Below are positions 1-8,410 of a stretch of DNA of 64,000 nt, piece by piece. Both the position numbers and the translations under genes were made by a program. The first letter of the stretch is position 1; every line of letters starts with the position of its first letter. Under the pieces are notes generated by a model. The model was not told the DNA's origin. It saw only the letters and a program-made list of their open reading frames with translations, and ran no database searches. The DNA comes from Nonomuraea coxensis DSM 45129 (GTDB taxonomy: Bacteria; Actinomycetota; Actinomycetes; Streptosporangiales; Streptosporangiaceae): the NCBI RefSeq assembly GCF_019397265.1, contig NZ_CP068985.1, forward strand, positions 8,117,001-8,181,000, read 5' to 3'.

Positions 1-1028
1 TATCCGGCAGCGGCCAGGCGCTGATCCTTCACTTTGCGGTGGTGGACGACCAGGCTTTTGCCCGAGGCTCGGGTGATTGGAGCTGCGCCGGCATAGGCCT
101 TCAGCGCGCGTGCGTCTGCGAAGCGGGTGCGGTCGTCGCCGAGTTCGGCGAGCACGCGGGCGCCGGTGACGTCGGCCAGACCCGGGAAGCTGGTGATGAC
201 GGCAGCGTCCGGGTGCTGGTGGAAGGCCTCGTTGGTGGCGTCGGCAAGATCGTCGGCGGCTCGGCATGCTGCATCCAGCTGTAACAGCAATGCTTGGGCC
301 TGACGTCCGAGCGCTTCTTCGACCAGTGGGAGCTGGCGAAGGTGTTCTTCACCGAAGAGTGCCTGCAGCCGGTCGGCCCAGGTGGCGATGTTGCGCTGCC
401 GGCCCGAGGCGCGCAGCAGGGCGTGCAATCGGCGGGCGGTGAGCTTGGCGGCCGCGGTGGGCGTGGGCGCCGCCTGCAGGATGGTGCGGGCTTCGCGGGA
501 GGTCAGGCCGATGTTCTTGACGTGGAAGGCCGTCAGCGCCGCGGGGAAGTACTCCCGTAGGAGGGACCGCAGCTGGTTGGCCAGCTGCTGACGGTTCCAG
601 ACCGCGTCTTGCTGGGCACGGGCCAGCACGGCGATCGCCTGGACCAGCTCGGAGTCCTCCGGGAGCGGCCGGTGGAGGTCGGCGTCGACGCGCAGGATGT
701 TGGCCAAGGTCATGGCGTCGGCGTGGTCGGACTTGGAGCGGGCGACGGTGTGACGTTCACGGTAGCGGGCCACGGCCAGCGGGTTGATCGCATAGACCTT
801 GCGGCCGGTGGCGCGCAGGCAGGACACCAGCAGGCCACGTCCGGTCTCGATCGCGACGGGGATCGGGTTGTCGGGACGGTCGCCGTGCTCGGCCAGCAAC
901 TCGACCAGAGCCCGCCAGCCGTGGGCATCGTCGCTGATACGCCGCTTGGCCACCAGCTTGCCACCTTCATCGACCAGGGCGACGTCGTGGTGCCTTTCGC
1001 TCCAGTCGATTCCGCATGTCACCGTCAC
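1..1028 (-). CDS. IS110-family transposase (3' end beyond window)
   Basis: This is a DEDD/RuvC-type transposase of the IS110 family; such enzymes recombine circular IS intermediates into target DNA. A GTG start at 1028 follows an AAGGAGG box (1034-1040) by five bases. The frame then stays open to the window edge, about 342 codons. The four expected acidic residues are visible: Asp8 (GIDWSE), Glu61 (AIETGRG), and Asp101/Asp104 (SKSDHADA). The C-terminal Transposase_20 region ends with AYAGAAPITRASGKS, placing the conserved serine near residue 322. The usual family length is about 350-400 aa, so only the last few dozen residues should be missing. The gene looks intact and could be active. The sequence upstream of it is non-coding, as expected for an element with a guide RNA. 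Confidence 0.9.
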   Translation of the reverse strand, partial: MTVTCGIDWSERHHDVALVDEGGKLVAKRRISDDAHGWRALVELLAEHGDRPDNPIPVAIETGRGLLVSCLRATGRKVYAINPLAVARYRERHTVARSKSDHADAMTLANILRVDADLHRPLPEDSELVQAIAVLARAQQDAVWNRQQLANQLRSLLREYFPAALTAFHVKNIGLTSREARTILQAAPTPTAAAKLTARRLHALLRASGRQRNIATWADRLQALFGEEHLRQLPLVEEALGRQAQALLLQLDAACRAADDLADATNEAFHQHPDAAVITSFPGLADVTGARVLAELGDDRTRFADARALKAYAGAAPITRASGKSLVVHHRKVKDQRLAAAG

Positions 1029-1040
1029 CAGCGCCTCCTT

Positions 1041-1250
1041 GGTTCGATCCTTGGGCCCAGGTGAGCCGCGCAGGGGCACGCCACGCCCTAATGAGAGAGC
1101 TCGATGGCTCGACATCCGATCAGCGGTTCGTGGCCCCAGCCGGCCGCAGGTCCGCGTTCTGCGCAAGGGCTCGAGCGCCCGGGTAGATACGAGCGGTGTC
1201 TCCTGCGGCTGGCTCACGCCACGATCTTGACGAAAAGAAGCGACTGACGG
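1041..1250 (-). ncRNA. Candidate IS110 bridge-RNA region
   Basis: This non-coding stretch lies just upstream of the IS110 transposase start, on the same strand. IS110-group elements (established for IS621) encode a structured bridge RNA in the region between the left element end and the transposase gene. Read on the minus strand it contains short inverted repeats, such as GGGC-GCTCGA-GCCC near 1170. I could not identify the element end, the core dinucleotide or the guide loops, so this is a placement by analogy only. Confidence 0.2.
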
Positions 1251-1460
1251 ATGGCGGTCAAGAGGGACCAAGGTGCACGGCCTTAGCAGAGAACTCCAGG
1301 TCCGATATCGACTCAGGCATTCACTCGGTCCCCGTCAACCGCCACCCGCCAGCCCCTCGCCCCGTTCGCACGGCCTGCGGTCAGGAGTCAAGCTCCGATT
1401 CGAATCTAGGCTTCAGGGCGAGTACCCGAGTCAGCGAACTCGGGGTCGTACGCAGTCATT

Positions 1461-1483
1461 AGGTTCGAATCCTGCCGGGGGCA
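1461..1483 (+). other. tRNA 3'-end remnant, possible att site
   Basis: The sequence carries a T-loop (GGTTCGAATCC) followed by TGC and CGGGGGC plus the discriminator A, the layout of the last 23 bases of a tRNA whose acceptor strand would be GCCCCCG. No matching 5' half, D-arm or anticodon arm is found upstream, and the T-stem 5' strand pairs poorly (TTAGG against CCTGC). It is therefore not a whole gene. A tRNA tail followed by a hairpin terminator (1512-1541) is what remains at an attachment site after integration or excision of an element in a tRNA gene. Confidence 0.45.
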
Positions 1484-1505
1484 CTCACCTAGATCGCCAT
1501 TTTCG

Positions 1506-1668
1506 GCCCCTGACCTGCGGTTTCACAGCCGCAGGTCTTTTGCTTTGTAGACCTAGATAGGCAGCCGACGGTGCCCGCCCGCAGCCGTAGGACCATGATC
1601 AGGGGACATGCGGGGGATGATCTTTAGGTCGTTTCCCCAGGTGAAACCGCGATTCTGCGCTATTCCCG
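1506..1668 (+). repeat. Direct repeat copy A (about 160 bp)
   Basis: This segment is repeated imperfectly in the same orientation at 6836-6995. Shared blocks in order are the hairpin GACCTGCGG/CCGCAGGTC with the same loop, the stretch around GGCAGCCGACGGTGCCCGC, ACCATGATCAGGGGA, GGGATGATCTT and GTTTCCCCAG. Copy A follows the tRNA remnant directly. The two copies bracket the ISL3 gene, the repeat-protein/HTH pair and the IS1380 remnant. Confidence 0.75.
1512..1541 (+). terminator. Hairpin terminator behind tRNA remnant
   Basis: A perfect 9-bp stem (GACCTGCGG / CCGCAGGTC) with an 8-base loop is followed by TTTT. This is a classic intrinsic terminator, probably of the lost tRNA gene. The identical hairpin recurs at 6842-6870. 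Confidence 0.75.
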
Positions 1669-1911
1669 CGTCCGACCACCCGCCACGACCGCCCGAGCTC
1701 CGCACAAATACAGCCGTTGAGCGTGCCAAATATGTGCGTAGCCTCCGGCTTGTGGCGCACGCTCGCCTGCCCAAGACACGGGCCGCGCATGGTGTTGGAG
1801 TGCGATACCGGGTCTCCGATCTTGATCGGGAAATGGCCGGCCGACTCGCGCTCGAAGGTCACCGTACGTGACGGTTGATGGGGGCGTCGGACCCGGACAT
1901 GCGAAACCCGT

Positions 1912-3314
1912 GGCTCTTGTGGATCATGACTGTTCTCTACGCAGTCAACCCCCAAGGAACCACGGGCGTGCACAATCCTATCGAGACCTCCACCGAGGCG
2001 ACACTGCTGCTTGATCTGGAGGGCCTGCACGTGGTCAAGGTCGAGCGCGACCACGACGGCCATCGGATCGTCCACGTCGTCACCGCCGACGAATCCGCCC
2101 GTGCCTGCCCGGCCTGCGGCGTCTTCTCCGTCACCGTCAAGGAACGGGTGGCCACCCGGCCACGGGACCTGCGCGCGGGCGACTCCCCGTACACCCTGCT
2201 GTGGCACAAACTCCGGTGGAGCTGTCGCGAGCCGCTGTGCCCTCGAGGCTCGTTCACCGAGCAGATCCCGCAGGTCAGCGCCGGAATGCGGACGACCGCC
2301 CGGCTACGCCGCGCCTGCGGACGCGCGATCGCCGACGGCGGCCGCACCGTCACCCAAGCCGCCCGCGACCACCGTCTCTCCTGGCCCATCGCGATGCGCG
2401 AACTACGCGCCTACGCCACCGAGGTACTGCCCGACCAGCCCGAACCCACCCCCGTGATCGGCATCGACGAGATCCGCCGAGGCCGCCCCCGCTGGGAGCA
2501 AGACCCCGACACCGGGAAATACCGGCTGATCGCAGACCGCTGGCACGTCGGCTTCACCGACCTGGCCACCGGCCAGGGACTGCTCGGCCAGGTCGAAGGC
2601 CGCCTCTCCACATCAGTGGCGGCCTGGTTGAACGCCCGCCCAAAGGCATGGCGAACGGCGCTCACCCACGTGGCGATCGACATGTGCCAGACCTTCCGCT
2701 GCGCGGTCCGCGCCGCCCTGCCCCACGCGATCATCGTGGTCGACCACTTCCACCTCGTGCAACTGGCCAACGGCAAGCTCGCCGACCTGCGCCGCCGCCT
2801 GACCTGGAAGATGCGTGACCGTCGCGGCCGAACGGGAGATCCCGAATACGACCACCGGCGGCTGCTGCGCTCCAACCGCGAAGACCTCACCGACGAGCAG
2901 ATCGCCATCCTGGAACGCGACCTGACCAGGATCGGAACCTACGGCCGACACATCCTGGCCGGCTGGCACGCCAAGGAGAAACTGCGATACCTGCTCGCAC
3001 TGGCCCGCACCAACCCTGCCCGCTCGACGATCGCCCACCGCCTGCACGCCTTCTACATCTGGTGCGCCGACCATCCCTACCTGCCCGAACTCGTCACCCT
3101 CGCCGAGACCGTCGCCTCCTGGTGGAAGGAGATCGAGGCGTTCCTGCTCACCGGGATCACCAACGCCAAGAGCGAGGGCACCAACCGAGTCATCAAGCTC
3201 GAAGCCCGCTGCGCATACGGCTTCCGCAACCCGGCCAACCAACGCCTCCGGTCACGCTGCGCAACCACACGAGAGAGTCGAAACCGCGCCATTCCCGCTT
3301 AACTTCCGAGAGCC
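1912..3314 (+). mobile_element. Possible extent of the ISL3 element
   Basis: GGCTCTTG (from 1912) and the inverted CGAGAGCC (to 3314) flank the transposase closely and match over GGCTCT, the usual start of actinobacterial ISL3 ends. The flanking 8-mers (AAACCCGT and GCGATACC) do not match, so no target duplication supports these borders. Confidence 0.35.
1968..3302 (+). CDS. ISL3-family transposase
   Basis: A full-length ISL3-family DDE transposase of 444 aa from the preferred start. The GTG at 1968 is chosen because AAGGA (1954-1958) lies nine bases upstream; the frame is also open from an ATG at 1875. In order it has an N-terminal zinc ribbon (CPAC at 47-50 and Cys86/Cys91), a helix-turn-helix region (about 105-150), the first catalytic Asp in GIDEIR (167), the second in VVDHFHL (about 260), and the last acid in the block NAKSEGTNRVIK with the family signature AYGFRNPANQRLR near the C-terminus. 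No frameshift is seen, so the protein could be functional. Confidence 0.92.
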   Translation: MHNPIETSTEATLLLDLEGLHVVKVERDHDGHRIVHVVTADESARACPACGVFSVTVKERVATRPRDLRAGDSPYTLLWHKLRWSCREPLCPRGSFTEQIPQVSAGMRTTARLRRACGRAIADGGRTVTQAARDHRLSWPIAMRELRAYATEVLPDQPEPTPVIGIDEIRRGRPRWEQDPDTGKYRLIADRWHVGFTDLATGQGLLGQVEGRLSTSVAAWLNARPKAWRTALTHVAIDMCQTFRCAVRAALPHAIIVVDHFHLVQLANGKLADLRRRLTWKMRDRRGRTGDPEYDHRRLLRSNREDLTDEQIAILERDLTRIGTYGRHILAGWHAKEKLRYLLALARTNPARSTIAHRLHAFYIWCADHPYLPELVTLAETVASWWKEIEAFLLTGITNAKSEGTNRVIKLEARCAYGFRNPANQRLRSRCATTRESRNRAIPA

Positions 3315-3646
3315 GCGATACCAAGGTGTTGACGACGATGCGATCTGCGGACTCGGTGAGGGTCTGGAGCATCTTCCCCAATGTCTGGCATGTCATCCGG
3401 AACCAGGCGCGGGGCTTCGGGGCCCGGGTGCCGGCCGTGGCTCCGGGCGGTGAAGTCAGCTCGGCGCCTGCGGCAGCGCAACCCGGACAACTCAGCCGAG
3501 CGCCGACGGACTGGATCCGGCCGCCGGTCGGCCGGACCGGCCGGTCGCCAGGGCTCAGGCCCCGGCGACCGGACCGCCGTCCTTCCGCTGCGCTCCCGCG
3601 GGCCCTCTCCTGTCCCGGCGTCAGCCGGGCTCCCGCCCCCCGGTGG
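3303..3646. other. Intergenic, no recognisable gene
   Basis: No coding sequence is supported between the ISL3 gene and the repeat-protein gene. A short minus-strand frame (3193-3396) starting MTCQTLGKML continues into the transposase gene and resembles nothing I know. The stretch holds one strong hairpin (3541-3572). Confidence 0.5.
3541..3572 (-). terminator. Hairpin downstream of BTRD1 gene
   Basis: CCGGTCGCC pairs with GGCGACCGG and an inner GGG pairs with CCC, around a six-base loop. It lies about 75 bases past the end of the minus-strand repeat-protein gene and lacks a T-tract, which is common for actinobacterial terminators. Confidence 0.5.
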
Positions 3647-4456
3647 TCAGCTGATCCAGACCGAGACGTACACGCCGTCCTCGACGTTCACCTGCACCGG
3701 GCGCAGGCCGCGCGCCACCAGGCTGTCGAACCTGCGCTGGTAGGCGGAGGCGGAGGTGTCGATGTAGTGGTACCAGGGCCGGACACCGTCCTTGCGGTAC
3801 ACCGCGGCGAACCGCGTCCCTCCCGGGCCCACCGCGACCGCCGTCGGGCGGTATCCCTCGGCGGTGCGCTCGTTGAAGAACCTTTTGTGCCCGGCGGCCG
3901 ACTTTCCATACGAGTAGTACCACCCGGCTCCCTGGCTCTGCCGCCAGACCGCGACGTACCGGGGATTCGACGGCGTACCGTACACATCAATCGAGACCGG
4001 TACGTACCCGTCCGCGTGGGCCTTCCGGTTGTGAGCGGCGAACTCGGCCCCGGTGAGCCCCATGCGGGAGAAGAACCGTTCGGAGCGCTTCTCCCACAGC
4101 GCGGCGAACGTCGCACGGCCGGCCGGACCCGTCGCGGACACCGATATCGGCTGATATCCCTGCGCGAGGTACTCGTCGAACCGCGCCTTGAACCCCGCTT
4201 CTGACAACCCGCTCCGAGAGATCCAGGCTCTACCCCCGCCCTTGACCCAGACAGCCGCATACCTCGGCCCTTCCGAGACGCTCACCGTGATCGGCCGGTA
4301 ACCCTGGCCGCGCAGGCTCTCGAAATGGGCCTGGTGCGCGCTCTGGCTCGCGCCGGAGTACGCGCGGAAGGCCACCCCCGTCGCAGCGTGCGCCGGCGCC
4401 GCGACGCCGCACCATCCCATGGCGACCGCGACCGCCGCCGCGAACATCGTCTTCAC
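3647..4456 (-). CDS. Secreted BTRD1-type tandem-repeat protein
   Basis: A 269-aa exported protein. Residues 1-24 form a signal peptide ending APAHA. The rest is about five degenerate repeats of roughly 48 residues, each built as short helix (F..RF), GY.P..VSV strand, then F.A.W/Y, for example GYRPITVSV, GYQPISVSA, GYVPVSIDV, GYRPTAVAV and GLRPVQVNV. This is the pattern of bacterial tandem repeat domain 1, often found beside serine-hydrolase domains in actinomycetes; no hydrolase domain is present here. It probably folds as an extracellular repeat scaffold or binding protein. It is divergent from the membrane-anchored HTH gene at 4557, with palindromes between, so the two may form a regulated pair. 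Function unknown. Confidence 0.75.
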   Translation of the reverse strand: MKTMFAAAVAVAMGWCGVAAPAHAATGVAFRAYSGASQSAHQAHFESLRGQGYRPITVSVSEGPRYAAVWVKGGGRAWISRSGLSEAGFKARFDEYLAQGYQPISVSATGPAGRATFAALWEKRSERFFSRMGLTGAEFAAHNRKAHADGYVPVSIDVYGTPSNPRYVAVWRQSQGAGWYYSYGKSAAGHKRFFNERTAEGYRPTAVAVGPGGTRFAAVYRKDGVRPWYHYIDTSASAYQRRFDSLVARGLRPVQVNVEDGVYVSVWIS

Positions 4457-4513
4457 TCATGCCTCCTCAGCTGGCCGACTTGTTCAGCAAGGCTCATCCT
4501 TGTCACGCTTTGA

Positions 4514-4543
4514 TTGATCACCACCGATCAGCTGTCTGATCAA
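4514..4543. promoter_or_regulatory. Nested palindromes, candidate operator
   Basis: Between the divergent repeat-protein and HTH genes lie TTGATCA (4514-4520) and its inverse TGATCAA (4537-4543), enclosing GATCAG-CTGT-CTGATC (4526-4541). The spacing suits a dimeric HTH protein, plausibly the product of the gene starting at 4557. Confidence 0.5.
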
Positions 4544-4556
4544 CGAGGCAGGGCGA

Positions 4557-5402
4557 ATGGGCAGGCCAGAACGGAAACTCGATCCCGAGGGCGGGTTGAT
4601 CGAACGCTTCGCGCACGACTTACGCCAGTTGCGCGTCGCGGCGGGACAACCGACGTACCGAATCATGGGCTCGCGGGTCGGCTGCTCGCCGAGCAGGCTC
4701 TCAGAAGCCGCGAAGGGGCTCCGGCTGCCCAGCCTGTCGGCGACCCTCGATTACGTACGCGCCTGCGGCGTGACGGACACCGCCGAGTGGGAGCGGCGCT
4801 GGCACGAGATCAACGACCAGGTCAAACAGCATGCCCTGGCCGCCGGCGAACCCGCGCGCACCGAGCCGGACGCGGCGGACGAAGCGGACGAAGCGGACGA
4901 AGCCCTTGGCCAGGAGCGCCGGCCACGCGTTCTCTGGAAGGTCGCGGCGGTCGCCGGTACGGCGCTGGCACTCCTCGCGGCCAACGCGGCGTTCATCTGG
5001 ACCTCGGGCGACGCCGTGCCGGACGTACCCATGCGATGCCGCTCGCCGCTCGCGACGGCGCGCGTGCCGATATCGATGCAACCGTGTGTCGCGGTGACCG
5101 ACGGCGCCGTGGTCGCATCCCTCGACCTGCGCGCGGTCCGCGCGGTCGACGGCGCGGTCGCCTATGTCTGGTTGCACAACGCCAAATCCCGCGCGCCGCT
5201 GGCGAAAACCCTCCGTACGTGCGAGCTCGGTGCGCTGGCAGCAGGCCAGGCGCGCGCATGCGGACCGTTCTCACACGAAGTGCCGCCCGGACGCTACACC
5301 ACCGCGGTCGCGGTGGAGCTCGGCCCGCGCCAGAGCGAACCGCCGCTGTGGCGCCGCGGCGCCACAGGAACGCAGAGCCAACAGATCGACACCACGCCCT
5401 GA
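4557..5402 (+). CDS. Membrane-anchored HTH (XRE-like) protein
   Basis: A 281-aa protein with a helix-turn-helix domain at about residues 13-75 (pattern G..VGCSPSRLSEAAKG), an acidic linker, one transmembrane helix (about 125-148) and an extracellular domain of about 130 residues containing four cysteines (MRCRSPL, QPCVAV, RTCELG, RACGPF). The ATG at 4557 follows a GAGGCAGGG purine run. This architecture, common in Streptosporangiaceae-type genomes, suggests a one-component transmembrane regulator that senses outside the cell. The linker DEADEADEA is coded by a 9-bp tandem repeat. It is divergent from the secreted repeat-protein gene, a plausible target. The ligand is unknown. Confidence 0.7.
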   Translation: MGRPERKLDPEGGLIERFAHDLRQLRVAAGQPTYRIMGSRVGCSPSRLSEAAKGLRLPSLSATLDYVRACGVTDTAEWERRWHEINDQVKQHALAAGEPARTEPDAADEADEADEALGQERRPRVLWKVAAVAGTALALLAANAAFIWTSGDAVPDVPMRCRSPLATARVPISMQPCVAVTDGAVVASLDLRAVRAVDGAVAYVWLHNAKSRAPLAKTLRTCELGALAAGQARACGPFSHEVPPGRYTTAVAVELGPRQSEPPLWRRGATGTQSQQIDTTP

Positions 5403-6127
5403 ACCGCCGATGAGCGCCGTCACGTCCTTCTCGCAGCAGTTCCAGAAGGAGCTGATCGCCCGCTTCCTGCTAGGGTCACGGCGTTGCAGCAGGCGCGGGA
5501 GCGGCTGCTGCACAGCGCCGAGCAGCTCGCTGTCCAGGGTCGTACGGAGCGGTCATGAAGCGGAACTGCGCATCCCGCTGGCGTACGGCGGTTCGCTGGC
5601 GGCGGCGGTGGTGCTGGCCGGAAGGAGCCGCGCCCGCGTCAGTATGGCCCGGCGTCGTGGTCGTGCACGTCGAACCCGGACATGCTGGAGGTGGCGGAGC
5701 TGTTCGGCGAGCACGGGTACGCCGGCGGTCCTGCCCGACCTCTACAGCCACGGCTCCAGTATCAGGTGCCTGACCCGGGTCATGCACCAGCTCGCGACGG
5801 GCCGGCCGGCAGCCCGACGGCTCCTGACCGTCACCGATCGTCCCGACCTCCTGCTGCTGCTTAAGGAGCAGGAGAGCCATCGGCTCGGGATGGCGGCGCA
5901 GGAGCCGGACGTGCACCGCGGCGGCTCTCGGCGAGCCCGAGCGAGCTGGGCCAGCGCCGCGACGGTAAGCACCAGCCGGCCCACGGGATCGGCCGGCAGC
6001 CGATGAGAGCGACATCCACGCCGGTGCGGATGCCATGTGCGGGTGCCCTGCAAAGGGCGCGACGCGTTCACCTCGTGGGCCGCGGTCACCCGTGGCCCGG
6101 GATGCCCTCACCTTCGGAGGATGCCGG
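5403..6127. other. Degenerate region, no intact gene
   Basis: Coding-like fragments appear but shift frame and hit stops. One minus-free example is a plus-strand run reading ALQQARERLLHSAEQ (about 5480-5555), and another reads LEVAELFGEH (about 5682). None could be tied to a known family. It looks like decayed DNA beside an IS remnant. Confidence 0.45.
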
Positions 6128-6438
6128 GGGTGCGCTGCGACAAGGCGATGGGTCTGCGCAACCTGCCGAGCAAGACGTGGAATGTCAACCTCGGCTGGGT
6201 CCTCGCGGCCGATCTCGCCGCCGACTTGGACGCCTGGACCCGCCTGCTCGGCCTGCACGACGACCCCGAGCTGGCTCGCGCCGAACCCCAGACCCTCCGC
6301 TACTGCCTGCGGCACCTGCCCGGCAAGCTGGTCACCCACGCCCGCCGGCGGATCCTGAAGATCAGCAACACCTGGCCGTGGAAGACCGCATTCCTGACCT
6401 GCTGGCAGCGCCTGTGCGCTCTCCCGACGCCTACCTGA
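6128..6438 (+). pseudogene. IS1380-family transposase, C-terminal remnant
   Basis: The frame reads VRCDKAMGLRNLPSKTWNVN, then a helix with DLAADLDAWTRLLGL, AEPQTLRYCLRHLPGKLV and ending LALPTPT-like (LCALPTPT). These match the C-terminal third of IS1380 transposases, which carry a GLRNLP block, a LLAWTRLL helix, AEPKTLRYRLLH and a final ALPAPT. The N-terminal DDE part is absent and the upstream frame is not homologous, so this is a truncated relic. Confidence 0.7.
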
Positions 6439-6835
6439 CCAGCCGATTTCATCCCTGCGAACCTTCGGGAAGGAGCCGAAGCCGCCCCGTCGATGCTGTC
6501 GAGATCGAAGCCTCAGCGAGGCCGATCAGCGCCTGAGTCATCGAGGCTGAGCAACTGTGTTCCATAAGCGCACGCATCGTCCTCAGCTGCCTGCCGCATT
6601 CTGCGGCAGTCCGGGTGAGGGCTCGCACGATCTCTCGGAACACGACGAACCTCCTGGTCGGCGGAACGATCACACGCGGAGCATTCCACGACCGCCGTGG
6701 GCTGAAGCCCCGTGATGCGCCTCGCCGCCATTGACCGGCCCGAAGAAGTTGTCGCTGTCGGAGACGTTCCCGAAGAACATCTCATCGTGACCGGCACGTA
6801 CTCCCGTGAAGGCACCCGCATCTGAAGAGCGGGGA
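6439..6835. other. Intergenic, no recognisable gene
   Basis: No supported coding region lies between the IS1380 remnant and repeat copy B. Short minus-strand frames (6449-6673, 6513-6893) lack family resemblance and convincing ribosome binding sites. Confidence 0.5.
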
Positions 6836-6995
6836 GCCCCTGACCTGCGGTTTCACAGCCGCAGGTCTTTGCTTCGCGAACTTTGACAGGCAACCGACAG
6901 TGCCCGCGTGTAGCCGAGAGACCATGATCAGGGGATACGCGGGATGATCTTGATAGCGTTTCCCCAGATCAGGCCCCGATTACGGCGATCCCGGC
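6836..6995 (+). repeat. Direct repeat copy B (about 160 bp)
   Basis: This is the second copy of the segment at 1506-1668, in the same orientation and roughly three-quarters identical by eye, with small indels. It includes the same 9-bp hairpin. It has no tRNA end in front of it and lies next to the 3' end of lcp. Confidence 0.75.
6842..6870 (+). terminator. Hairpin terminator, copy B
   Basis: The same GACCTGCGG / CCGCAGGTC stem and loop as at 1512-1541, here followed by only TTT. Confidence 0.5.
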
Positions 6996-7038
6996 CGCCG
7001 GCAACCAATACGACCGCACCGACATTGCGTGGACGCGA

Positions 7039-8262
7039 TCAGCCGGGCCGGTTGCCGGTCGGGATGACGATCTTGGTCTGCGCCCCCTTGGTGAGGTAGT
7101 ACGTGGTCCACTTCTTGATCATCTCGTCGAGGAGCCAGGCGGCGGACGGCACCAGCGGCAGCCCGATCACCCCCTCCCTGAACTGGACCAGCAGCGGCCA
7201 GGCGGTCTTGATGACCGGGTCCCACAGCGGCTCGCGCGGGATGCCGTTCCACTCGGCGACCTGGTCGCCGGTGAGGTAGCGGGAGAACGCGTTGACGAGC
7301 GGCTTGTCGATGCCGCCCGGGCTGGTCAGCTCCGCGAGCATGTTCCGCAGGATGTTGTTGAGCTCCACGCCCTCCGCCGTCGGCCCCATGTTCCTGGGCA
7401 GGACGATGTCCGACTGGGCGTAGGAGGTGTCCCAGGTGGCGGGGATGAACTCGTCCCTGATGCCGAGCATGTGCGCGAGCAGTTGCAACGAGTGCAGGTA
7501 CGCCGTGGACTCGCCGGAGGAGATGCGCACCTTCCACGCGCGCATGCCGCGCATGGAGAAGGTCGCCAGGGTGTGCCAGGTGACGAGCATGTCCTCCTGG
7601 CTGATCGGGATGGGGCCGGACCAGTGGGGCGACGACTTGAGCAGGTGCCGGACGGCCGCGTGCACCAGCCGGGTCTTGACGGCCTCGACGACGGCCGTGC
7701 CGCCGGGACCCCAGGCGTTCTGCGGCCGGACCGCGTACGCCAGGACGTTCGTCTTCGCGACCCGGTCCTTCAGGTCGGCGCCACCGGCCGAGTAGTAGAC
7801 CGCGCGGGCCTCCTTGGGAATGGCGGTGGCCAGCATGCCGGCGCCGACGATGGTGAGGACGACGATGTAGTTCCCCTTGAGGACGTGGAAGCGGGCCGCG
7901 GCCTCGAGCTTGGCCTGGTCGGCCCACGGCGGGAGCTGGCGTGCCTGCTCGATGAAGGCCCGGAGGTCTTCAGGAAGCCCGGCGGGCAGGGGCTGGTCAT
8001 TGTGGTTCCAGTCGTACAGGAGCCGGTTGACCTCGGGGATGACGCCACGGTCGAACAGCGAGGCGAGAAGTGGATCGGCGGCCTCGTCCCACACCCACCG
8101 GGGGTCGGCGCCGCTGCCGGAGCCCGCGACCGAGCCGCTGGCCGGCCAGGTCCAGCCGTCCGCCAGGGTGTTCGCCTGGGCCGGTGAGGCGATGCCCAAT
8201 GCGCCGAGCGCTCCCAGCGCGGTGCCTGAGATCAGTATGTCGCGCCTGCTCAACTCTGCCAT
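7039..8262 (-). CDS. lcp: Latex clearing protein (rubber oxygenase)
   Basis: A 407-aa secreted b-type haem dioxygenase that cleaves cis-1,4-polyisoprene into oligoisoprenoids with aldehyde and ketone ends. The ATG at 8262 follows GAAGGAG with eight bases between; an upstream in-frame ATG would add a non-homologous tail. Residues 1-30 form a Tat signal (SRRDILISG, cleavage after SPAQA). The active-site set known from Streptomyces K30 Lcp is present at a constant offset of three: Glu151, Arg167, Lys170 and Thr171 in DRVAKT, and the haem ligand His201 in RLVHAAVRHLL. The body is a DUF2236/MpaB-like domain of normal family length. No oxiAB aldehyde dehydrogenase genes follow. It is divergent from a TetR gene, as in known lcp loci. 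Confidence 0.93.
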   Translation of the reverse strand: MAELSRRDILISGTALGALGALGIASPAQANTLADGWTWPASGSVAGSGSGADPRWVWDEAADPLLASLFDRGVIPEVNRLLYDWNHNDQPLPAGLPEDLRAFIEQARQLPPWADQAKLEAAARFHVLKGNYIVVLTIVGAGMLATAIPKEARAVYYSAGGADLKDRVAKTNVLAYAVRPQNAWGPGGTAVVEAVKTRLVHAAVRHLLKSSPHWSGPIPISQEDMLVTWHTLATFSMRGMRAWKVRISSGESTAYLHSLQLLAHMLGIRDEFIPATWDTSYAQSDIVLPRNMGPTAEGVELNNILRNMLAELTSPGGIDKPLVNAFSRYLTGDQVAEWNGIPREPLWDPVIKTAWPLLVQFREGVIGLPLVPSAAWLLDEMIKKWTTYYLTKGAQTKIVIPTGNRPG

Positions 8263-8410
8263 GGCCTGCACTCCTTCGAGGTGGGGGGTCTCGCTCAGGG
8301 CAGTCTTGACCGGCTCGCCGGAGATCCATCCAGCAGGGAACGCGCCGTCGCCGCGCCTGCCGGGTTCTCCCACGCCGTTTCCTCCTTCTCGTACGATGGC
8401 GAGAAGTGGG

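Noticed and set aside
1370..1490. A complete tRNA gene
   Set aside because: Only the T-loop and acceptor 3' strand fit; no D-arm, anticodon arm or 5' acceptor strand can be drawn.
1904..3322. ISL3 insertion with an 8-bp target duplication
   Set aside because: The 8-mers outside the proposed ends differ (AAACCCGT versus GCGATACC).
3193..3396. A small peptide gene on the minus strand (MTCQTLGKMLQTLTESADRI)
   Set aside because: It runs into the antisense of the ISL3 gene, has no clear ribosome binding site and no modification enzymes nearby that would support a peptide product.
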